This document shows positions 1 to 4,911 of a stretch of 6,261 bases of DNA, one piece after another. Within the stretch, counting starts at the first letter, position 1; each line of letters starts with the position of its first letter. This DNA comes from Defluviitaleaceae bacterium (lineage in GTDB: Bacteria; Bacillota; Clostridia; Lachnospirales; WQUN01): NCBI GenBank assembly GCA_009783395.1, contig WRHA01000293.1:1-6261 (forward strand), written 5' to 3'. Both the position numbers and the translations under genes were made by a program. The notes beneath the pieces are model-generated. The model searched no databases, was not told where the DNA came from, and worked only from the letters and a program-made list of their open reading frames with translations.

Positions 1-79
1 AAAAAAAAGTTTTCCCCCCACACCCCCCTTTCAAAAAAACGAACTTTAGGGCAGCGCCCCCGAGAACTTGCCCTTGCCC
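1..79. other. Low-complexity intergenic region at the left edge
   Basis: No gene is seen here. The stretch holds an A run (1-8), two runs of six C separated by ACA (14-28) and a second A run (33-39). It lies downstream of the VOC gene stop codon. The T-C6-ACA-C6-T block is a mirror repeat rather than an inverted repeat. Nothing in it resembles a promoter for a rightward gene. Confidence 0.7.
33..74 (-). terminator. Possible weak Rho-independent terminator after the VOC gene
   Basis: Read on the minus strand, a 6-bp stem AGGGCA/TGCCCT (69-74 with 48-53) encloses a 15-base G-rich loop. A run of seven T (39-33) follows after about nine bases. An alternative smaller hairpin GGGC-GCT-GCCC (59-49) uses the same right arm. 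The distance between stem and T run is longer than in a classic terminator, so the call is tentative. Its position just past the last gene of the leftward cluster favours it. Confidence 0.33.
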
Positions 80-535
80 CTAATCGTTCTCCAACAACTC
101 CAACAAAGTCTTAAACTGCGCATTGGAATCCATGTATGCGTAGCGACCGCCGGGGTATTCGCCTTTTTGGATAAGGGGGATGGAGTTGGCCTCGAGTCGG
201 GCAACGACTTGCTTCATGCCCTTGACTACGAATGCGAGATGATGTACGCCTTCGCCGTTTTTGTTCAGGTCCTCGCGCCAGGTCGAGGGGTGCGAATCCG
301 GTTCGATCAGCTCGATTGTCATGTTTCCGCCTACGGGGAAGAACATGAGCTTTGCGCGTGCCTCACTGGGCGCGCCGCGAAATTCGGTTTCGGCCTCTTC
401 GCGTGTTCCCGTCCAGCTCCATCCCGGTTTCTCCATGCCCAAAAGCGCGGCATAGGCGTCGCCGGTTTTTTCGATGTCATGCACCAAAATCCCTACCTGC
501 ACACAAACATCCGTTCCCAATAAATTCTTTTCCAT
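80..535 (-). CDS. VOC-fold (glyoxalase/methylmalonyl-CoA epimerase-like) protein
   Basis: A 151-residue cytoplasmic protein with two paired VOC half-modules, typical in length for small glyoxalase/epimerase-like proteins. Module one begins at VQVGILV (12-18) and contains IELIEP (74-79); module two begins at GVHHLAF (96-102) and ends at LLELLEND (144-151). By alignment with the family pattern, metal ligands would be Q13, E75, H99 and E146. Q13 replaces the histidine usual in methylmalonyl-CoA epimerase, so that specific activity is not assured. The segments STWRE (84-88) and GGRYAYMD (129-136) fit a common epimerase-like subgroup of unknown substrate. The ATG at 535 is chosen because AAAGGAGG sits 7 bases upstream. 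That ribosome site overlaps the last base of the stop codon of the lipoprotein gene, implying co-transcription. The VOC fold is near certain; the reaction is not known. Confidence 0.88.
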   Translation of the reverse strand: MEKNLLGTDVCVQVGILVHDIEKTGDAYAALLGMEKPGWSWTGTREEAETEFRGAPSEARAKLMFFPVGGNMTIELIEPDSHPSTWREDLNKNGEGVHHLAFVVKGMKQVVARLEANSIPLIQKGEYPGGRYAYMDSNAQFKTLLELLEND

Positions 536-542
536 TGTGAAG

Positions 543-550
543 CCTCCTTT
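543..550 (-). promoter_or_regulatory. Strong ribosome binding site for the VOC gene
   Basis: The minus strand reads AAAGGAGG, an almost ideal Shine-Dalgarno sequence, 7 bases before the ATG at 535. Its first A is the last base of the TAA stop codon (552-550) of the upstream lipoprotein gene. Ribosomes finishing that gene would therefore arrive at this site. Confidence 0.85.
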
Positions 551-2067
551 TAATTATTTATTCGCTCTAAGAACTCATACCATGCCGATTGTGTTTCTGC
601 AATTATTTCTTGTACGCTTTGGGTGCTCGGTTGCGGATCAAACCAGTCGCCGGAACTGTACCAGTCCCACTGTTGCCAGATGTAGCTGAACGAATCCTCC
701 CACGACAACCACGGCATCATGTTTATCGAAAGCATACGATGAAGCTCGGGGTTTTCCGTAAAATTTACCATTGTTTCGCTAATGGAGCGCGGGTCGGCGT
801 TTTCGAATGTTTCATTTGCCATACCCATCCAGCTCGGCATATCATCGGTTTCCGTTGCGCGATACCACTGACCCAGCGCGAAAATAATATCTTCGACTTC
901 CTGCGGCGAAAAAAAGTATGGGATCACATAAATGGGACTGCGAAATGACGGCGTATAGTGCGACGTCGCATTCGGCCCCTTGGGAAATGTGACAAATCCC
1001 CATTCATTGTGCGGAAGCTCGGAGGGAGAATGGAACGATGAGGCAAACATAGCCGCGTTTTCGTCGTCAAACCTGGTTCGCGTAGTCCACTCGCCGCGAT
1101 CCTCTACGCGAAAATCACGAGATAAATCCATAACAAGCCCCTCGTCGCGCATTTCCACAAGCCACTCCAGCGTTTGCAAAAATTCGGGCGAGTTTGTTGC
1201 GTCAACAAATTGTCCCGTTTCGAAGTTGAGACGCGTGAAATCCGCATCGTTTGACATCAACGCCTGCCCCGTAAAATCTTGCGAATTCATAAACGCGAGC
1301 GGCACTATTTCAGACTCCGGACCGCGCATGGTTGCGATTTGACGCGCCGCGCTGTGCAGTGCGTCCCATGTCCATTCGCCCGACGCTTGCAATGTAAAGG
1401 GCAAATCGGGCGGAAGCCCCGCTTCTTCAAAGAGGCGCATGTTAAAAAGAATGCCGCGACCCGACGGCCATCTCAGCCCTTCGCCCTCGGGCGAAAATGC
1501 GTGGGGAACACCGCCGCGCATCGACCAATCCCAAACCATGCGGTTCCATGCTCTTTCGGACGCGCTCGGAAAAGCTTCCGGCGGAATCGGTGCGAGAAGC
1601 CCCAGCGAATTCGGCTGAATAATTTGCATCGGCGAAAGCGCCCACACGGTGTAATCCCTGTTTCCGGCGCGAATTTCCGCTTCCAAGCCTTCAATGAAAT
1701 CCGTTTCTATCCGAGCCCACGCATCTTGATCCCATCGCTGTGTGTCCATTTCCCCATAACCTACATAGCGCACGCGAAAATTGTATCGCTCCTCCAAAGC
1801 CCGCCTTGCGGCCCATTGGGCATGTAGCTGCTCCAACATTTCGTCGTCCAGCCACTCAATCCATTCGCTCAAATGGTACGTTTCCGAACATTCATCCGGC
1901 ATCCCCGGCGCCATGCGGGTGATTGTAATCACCATGCCGCCAAGATCGCGACCGTGCAAAAGCTCATGGGATAAATCTATGTGGCCCGGGGGGTCGGATT
2001 CGCCACAACTTCCGCACGCAACAAAAACAAGCGCGGATAAAATCAAAACATAAAAAATTTTTTTCAT
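550..2067 (-). CDS. Extracellular solute-binding lipoprotein (ABC importer, sugar-type family)
   Basis: A 505-residue exported lipoprotein, within the usual range for family 1 solute-binding proteins. MKK then a hydrophobic stretch (about 4-17) precedes a lipobox FVAC, with the lipidated cysteine at 18; F at -3 is slightly atypical. The mature part carries family hallmarks: a basic helix AARRALEERYNFRVRYV (86-102), the hinge-region block GILFNMRLFEEAGL (205-218) and GEWTWDAL (230-237), and a Trp-rich C-terminal half (W453, W456, W464, W467, W469, W475), suggesting aromatic stacking against a sugar-like ligand (inference). The ATG at 2067 is preferred because it starts the signal peptide directly; a GTG at 2091 would add eight polar residues. 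Its ribosome site is weak (only GGTAAA-like). No permease or ATPase gene lies in the window, so it is either an orphan receptor or served by a transporter elsewhere. The ligand is unknown. Confidence 0.88.
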   Translation of the reverse strand: MKKIFYVLILSALVFVACGSCGESDPPGHIDLSHELLHGRDLGGMVITITRMAPGMPDECSETYHLSEWIEWLDDEMLEQLHAQWAARRALEERYNFRVRYVGYGEMDTQRWDQDAWARIETDFIEGLEAEIRAGNRDYTVWALSPMQIIQPNSLGLLAPIPPEAFPSASERAWNRMVWDWSMRGGVPHAFSPEGEGLRWPSGRGILFNMRLFEEAGLPPDLPFTLQASGEWTWDALHSAARQIATMRGPESEIVPLAFMNSQDFTGQALMSNDADFTRLNFETGQFVDATNSPEFLQTLEWLVEMRDEGLVMDLSRDFRVEDRGEWTTRTRFDDENAAMFASSFHSPSELPHNEWGFVTFPKGPNATSHYTPSFRSPIYVIPYFFSPQEVEDIIFALGQWYRATETDDMPSWMGMANETFENADPRSISETMVNFTENPELHRMLSINMMPWLSWEDSFSYIWQQWDWYSSGDWFDPQPSTQSVQEIIAETQSAWYEFLERINN

Positions 2068-2090
2068 ACTTTTACCATTCGCTGAACACA

Positions 2091-2110
2091 CAAATTTCTG
2101 ATGAAATTCG
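2091..2110. repeat. Near-perfect inverted repeat upstream of the lipoprotein gene
   Basis: The arms CAAATTTC (2091-2098) and GAAATTCG (2103-2110) are complementary around a 4-base centre, giving an 8-bp stem with one G-U wobble in RNA. It lies 24 bases before the lipoprotein start codon, in the 69-base spacer after rluD. There is no T run following it on the minus strand, so it is not a terminator. It could be an operator for a dimeric regulator or a hairpin in the mRNA leader; which of these is not decided by the sequence. Confidence 0.5.
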
Positions 2111-2136
2111 TCGCCCGCGTTCCCTTCTTCGATTTT

Positions 2137-3036
2137 TCATACTTTCCCTCCTGCATATTGCAACGCTTCTTTAAAATATTCCGGCAATGGTGAAGTAAAT
2201 TCCAATTCCTTGCCGTTTGTGGGGTGCTCAAACTTAATTTTTACGGAATGAAGGATTTGACCGGCTTGTTCGTAACGTTGGCGCGACGCGCCATAAGTAA
2301 CATCGCCCAAAACGGGATGCCCGATATGCGCCATGTGTACGCGAATTTGGTGGGTGCGTCCGGTTTCGAGATAAGCGGCGATTAATGTGTGATTCTTAAA
2401 ACGCTCCAAAACTTCGATGCGGGTTACAGCAGGGCGCGAACGAGTGCATGAAACTGCCATTTTTTTGCGATCACGGGGATGGCGACCGATTGCCAGGTCG
2501 ATGCGCAAGCGATCTTTTTTTACCGCGCCAACACACAGCGCATTGTATTCGCGGTGCATTTCGCGTCTCTCGAGTTGCTCTGCGAGGGCGACATGGGCGG
2601 CATCGTTTTTCGCGACGACCATCAGCCCCGACGTATCCTTGTCGAGACGATGCACAATCCCGGGGCGAAGCACGCCGCCGATTCCCGATAATTTACAATG
2701 AAAAAGCAGTGCGTTCACAAGCGTCCCCGCCGCGTGTCCCGCCGCAGGATGTACAACCAAGCCACGCGGCTTGTCAATAACAAGCAAATCCGCGTCTTCA
2801 TATATAATTTGAAGGGGGATGTCCTCCGCCACGGCCTCAAGCGGCGCGGGCGCGGGGATATTTAGCATAAAACCTTCGCCCTCTTTTAGGCGGCGATTTT
2901 TGTTTATCGCATTCAGTGTGAGAATCTTTTGCGCCGCACTGCGGGTCGAAATTTCCGGCAAATTTGCAAAAAAAATATCCGCACGTTGGCCGGCGGCCTC
3001 GGGCGGAACGATTATTTGAAGCGTACTCGATTTCAT
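2137..3036 (-). CDS. RluA/RluD-family 23S rRNA pseudouridine synthase
   Basis: A 299-residue enzyme that isomerises specific uridines to pseudouridine in RNA, in this subfamily usually large-subunit rRNA. An N-terminal S4-like RNA-binding region (about 16-60, including KILTLNAINKNRRLKEGEG) precedes the catalytic domain (about 75-299). Visible motifs are LLVIDKPRGLVVHPAAGH (84-101), the catalytic loop GIVHRLDKDTSGLMVVAK (126-143) with expected catalytic Asp132, LETGRTHQIRVHMAHIGHPVLGD (223-245) and the conserved C-terminal LHS (262-264). The S4 segment looks a few residues shorter than usual around the place of the common GxVxVNG turn. The start ATG overlaps the stop codon of lspA as ATGA. An AAGGA sequence about 12 bases upstream is a mediocre ribosome site, so translational coupling probably matters. 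The exact target uridine cannot be read from sequence; RluD is the nearest well-known type. Confidence 0.95.
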   Translation of the reverse strand: MKSSTLQIIVPPEAAGQRADIFFANLPEISTRSAAQKILTLNAINKNRRLKEGEGFMLNIPAPAPLEAVAEDIPLQIIYEDADLLVIDKPRGLVVHPAAGHAAGTLVNALLFHCKLSGIGGVLRPGIVHRLDKDTSGLMVVAKNDAAHVALAEQLERREMHREYNALCVGAVKKDRLRIDLAIGRHPRDRKKMAVSCTRSRPAVTRIEVLERFKNHTLIAAYLETGRTHQIRVHMAHIGHPVLGDVTYGASRQRYEQAGQILHSVKIKFEHPTNGKELEFTSPLPEYFKEALQYAGGKV

Positions 3037-3521
3037 GGAAACGGAACATCCTTAACGACGAAAAAGCTGACAAAAACCAGCGCGATTACGCCAACAGTAA
3101 CATATGCATCGGCAAGATTCCAGATGGGGAAATTAATGAACAAAAACTGTATCATGTCACGAACAACACCGAGCTGAACACGGTCAACGAGATTGCCCGC
3201 GCCTCCCGCAAAAATCAAAATAATCGGCACACGAACCGCCCAAAACCGCGTCTCAAGCGGAAGCCGATTGTAATACCACAAAAGCCCGCCAAGAATCGCA
3301 GTTTTCATTACAGCAAGCGGCCATCTCGCGTTAAAATCCGCCAAAAAACCAAAGAAGGCTCCGGGGTTTTCAAAATACGTAAGCCCCAAAACCCCCGGTA
3401 TAAGCACGCGATTAGGCGCGCCCTGCAAATTTGCAACAGACCATATCTTCAACGCCAAATCCGCCGCCAAAAACACCGCCACCGCCACAAAAAAAATAAC
3501 CCAACAGCTTCTTTTGTTCAT
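3033..3521 (-). CDS. lspA: Lipoprotein signal peptidase II (LspA)
   Basis: A 162-residue integral membrane aspartyl protease that removes signal peptides from prolipoproteins after diacylglyceryl transfer. Hydrophobic segments lie near 6-28, 66-84, 97-110 and 139-156, matching the usual four-helix layout. Family motifs are NPGAFFG (52-58), GGAGNLVDRVQLGVVRDMI (106-124) and NLADAYVTVG (135-144). The expected catalytic aspartates are D122 and D138. The ATG at 3521 is chosen because a GAAGGGA ribosome site lies about 7 bases upstream and the protein then begins MNKR followed by a membrane segment. A longer reading to 3593 would translate through the terminator at 3574-3601, which argues against it. 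The stop codon overlaps the rluD-type start by four bases, an arrangement common in Bacillota. A natural client is the lipoprotein encoded just downstream. Confidence 0.96.
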   Translation of the reverse strand: MNKRSCWVIFFVAVAVFLAADLALKIWSVANLQGAPNRVLIPGVLGLTYFENPGAFFGFLADFNARWPLAVMKTAILGGLLWYYNRLPLETRFWAVRVPIILIFAGGAGNLVDRVQLGVVRDMIQFLFINFPIWNLADAYVTVGVIALVFVSFFVVKDVPFP

Positions 3522-3573
3522 CCCACTATCCCTTCGCGCTAAGAAAAGGTAGTACACATGCCGTACATATCCG
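3522..3573 (-). promoter_or_regulatory. lspA leader with ribosome binding site; no clear promoter
   Basis: This spacer lies between the terminator and lspA. On the minus strand GAAGGGA (3535-3529) is a fair Shine-Dalgarno sequence, 7 bases before the ATG. I looked for -35/-10 pairs and saw none convincing, so how lspA is transcribed past the upstream terminator is unclear. A nine-codon open frame (3568-3539) is present but has no ribosome site. Confidence 0.5.
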
Positions 3574-3601
3574 AAAAAAACCGCGCACCGCACGGTTTTT
3601 T
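3574..3601 (-). terminator. Strong intrinsic terminator after pfk, possibly bidirectional
   Basis: On the minus strand a 6-bp GC-rich stem, CCGTGC/GCGCGG with a GGT loop (3595-3581; one G-U pair), is followed at once by seven T (3580-3574). Six A precede the stem (3601-3596), so the helix can extend through A-U pairs, and the same element could terminate rightward transcription. It lies about 95 bases downstream of the pfk stop codon and should end the pfk transcript. Confidence 0.8.
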
Positions 3602-3618
3602 ATAGCTGCGAAAACCGT
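3592..3618 (-). promoter_or_regulatory. Hairpin that competes with the terminator (candidate antiterminator)
   Basis: On the minus strand ACGGTTTT (3618-3611) can pair perfectly with AAAACCGT (3599-3592), an 8-bp stem around an 11-base loop. The right arm lies within the 5' half of the terminator at 3574-3601, so both helices cannot form together. That is the layout of an attenuator, but no ligand-binding domain or leader peptide is recognised, and the overlap may be accidental. Confidence 0.35.
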
Positions 3619-3673
3619 ATCCGGCTTCGAGACGAACATGCACGCAACCAAGAACCGTTCCACGGTGTCCATT

Positions 3674-3695
3674 GCACGCTTGGCGTGCGGCGTGC
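3674..3695 (-). repeat. GC-rich stem-loop directly after the pfk stop codon
   Basis: On the minus strand GCACGC occurs twice (3695-3690 and 3688-3683), followed after CAA by its complement GCGTGC (3679-3674). A second GCGTGC lies at 3645-3640. Several alternative 6-bp hairpins are therefore possible. There is no T run, so it is not an intrinsic terminator itself. It may protect the 3' end of the pfk mRNA or belong to the structured spacer before lspA. Confidence 0.45.
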
Positions 3696-4826
3696 CTATT
3701 TTTCGGCGAAAGAGATTCCCATGGCTCTTGCAACTTTAACCAATTCGCCTTTGGGATCGACGGTTTTTGCGCCGCCTTTGGCGGTTTCTCCTGTTTCGCC
3801 CCTGCCAAGCACTTCTTCCAGTGTAACCGAATCCATTTTGCCGTTACGCAAGCAGACCATTTTGCCGAACTCGCCGTCGCGAATCATTTCAGCAGCCTTG
3901 AATCCATAGCGTGCGGAAAGAATCCGGTCGGCAGGAGACGTGTCGCCTCCACGCTGGATATGACCGAGAACACAATGACGGACTTCATGCTTGTCTGTGT
4001 CGATGCGGGCTTCGATTTGTTCCCTGATATATTTCGCAACACCGCCAAAACGCTCTGCGTCGGGGCTTCCCGGCACAATTGTATCAACGATGGGAACGCC
4101 GCCTTCTCCGGCCGCGCCTTCGGTTACGGCAACGATCGTGAAGGGCTTGCCCGCCGCGTCACGCTCTTCAATTTTTCTGACAATGCCATCAACGGTGTAG
4201 GGAATTTCAGGAATAATTATTACATCCGCACTGCCTGCGATACCTGCGTGCAGACAAATCCAGCCGGCAGAACGCCCCATAACCTCCACAACAATTATGC
4301 GGTGATGGCTTTCGGCAGTTGTGTGCAAGCGACCGAGATTCTCCGCCACGATGTTTACAGCAGTATCGAAACCGAATGTCGATTCCGTTGCGGGCAGATC
4401 ATTATCGATTGTTTTTGGCACTCCGATCACGTTAATGCCCTTGCGGAAGAAATCACGCGCACTCGTAAGCGTACCATCGCCGCCGAGAACAACAAGCGTG
4501 TCAACACCTTCATTTTTCATATTGTCGATCGCTATGCCGGAAACGTCTTTTTTTACAATTTTGCCATTTTCTTCAACAGCGAAATTAAAGAGGTTGTCCT
4601 TGTTTGAATTATAAAGAATCGATCCGCCGCGATGCAGGATTCCCGAGGTCGAGTTCCTGTCAAGTTTTACAAATTCGTTTAAGTACATGCCTCTATATCC
4701 GAATTTATAACCGATCATTTCGCAATCAAACATGCTGTGACACGCACGAACCAGCGTATAAATTACCGCATTAAGACCGGGCGCGTCGCCGCCGCCCGTA
4801 AGCAGCGCAATTTTTTTCTTTGCCAT
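3696..4826 (-). CDS. 6-phosphofructokinase (PfkA superfamily, mixed ATP/PPi-type signature)
   Basis: A 376-residue cytoplasmic glycolytic enzyme phosphorylating fructose 6-phosphate to fructose 1,6-bisphosphate. It is longer than the classic ~320-residue bacterial PfkA. Motifs in order: the nucleotide loop GGGDAPGLNAVI (11-22), GGDGT (115-119), PKTIDND (137-143) with the likely catalytic base D141, MGRSAGW (183-189), IPEIP (205-209), and GHIQRGGDTSPADR (288-301). Glycine 118 at the second diagnostic site is the ATP-type residue (E. coli Gly104). Lysine 138 in PKTIDND is the residue found in PPi-dependent enzymes (E. coli Gly124). The combination is known from the mixed-substrate group, so ATP is favoured but not certain. 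The start is supported by AAAAGGA (4843-4837) about 10 bases upstream and by a TATAAT promoter. With a terminator at 3574-3601 it is probably monocistronic. Confidence 0.95.
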   Translation of the reverse strand: MAKKKIALLTGGGDAPGLNAVIYTLVRACHSMFDCEMIGYKFGYRGMYLNEFVKLDRNSTSGILHRGGSILYNSNKDNLFNFAVEENGKIVKKDVSGIAIDNMKNEGVDTLVVLGGDGTLTSARDFFRKGINVIGVPKTIDNDLPATESTFGFDTAVNIVAENLGRLHTTAESHHRIIVVEVMGRSAGWICLHAGIAGSADVIIIPEIPYTVDGIVRKIEERDAAGKPFTIVAVTEGAAGEGGVPIVDTIVPGSPDAERFGGVAKYIREQIEARIDTDKHEVRHCVLGHIQRGGDTSPADRILSARYGFKAAEMIRDGEFGKMVCLRNGKMDSVTLEEVLGRGETGETAKGGAKTVDPKGELVKVARAMGISFAEK

Positions 4827-4836
4827 TTCTATACCG

Positions 4837-4843
4837 TCCTTTT
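4837..4843 (-). promoter_or_regulatory. Ribosome binding site of pfk
   Basis: The minus strand reads AAAAGGA, ten bases before the ATG at 4826. It matches the anti-Shine-Dalgarno core moderately well and fixes the start of the kinase. Confidence 0.65.
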
Positions 4844-4866
4844 ATGAATTTTTTATATGGTAGGCT

Positions 4867-4894
4867 ATTATACACAAAAAATATTTTTTTGCAA
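4867..4894 (-). promoter_or_regulatory. Sigma-A/sigma-70 type promoter for pfk
   Basis: On the minus strand a perfect -10 box TATAAT (4872-4867) lies 16 bases after TTGCAA (4894-4889), which matches four of six -35 consensus positions. Transcription would start near 4860, leaving a leader of about 34 bases before the pfk ATG. The spacer consists of an A7 run and a T6 run, which may bend the DNA and which form a short AT-only inverted repeat (4891-4875). Confidence 0.75.
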
Positions 4895-4911
4895 AATCGG
4901 TGCGGGTAGTG

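Noticed and set aside
80..535. Firm annotation as methylmalonyl-CoA epimerase
   Set aside because: The fold matches, but the first metal ligand is Gln rather than His and no neighbouring propionate pathway gene is seen.
2068..2091. GTG start for the lipoprotein at 2091
   Set aside because: It lacks a ribosome site and would put eight polar residues before the lipoprotein signal peptide.
3539..3568. Nine-codon leader peptide MYGMCTTFS before lspA
   Set aside because: There is no ribosome site ahead of it and no run of regulatory codons; an open frame this short is expected by chance.
3522..3593. An upstream start for lspA adding 24 residues
   Set aside because: It would begin inside the terminator stem at 3574-3601 and adds polar, unfamily-like residues. 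The ATG at 3521 has a ribosome site and gives a standard LspA N-terminus.
3599..3604. TATAAA as a -10 box for lspA
   Set aside because: No -35 hexamer is found at 16-18 bases upstream, and the transcript would start within the terminator hairpin.
3672..4607. A 311-codon open frame on the plus strand, opposite pfk
   Set aside because: It lies wholly antisense to a clear phosphofructokinase and has no recognisable motifs. The open frame is explained by the codon use of pfk on the other strand.
4875..4891. AT-only hairpin as a terminator for the PBP gene
   Set aside because: The stem has almost no GC pairs and is not followed by a T run. It is better explained as the promoter spacer of pfk.
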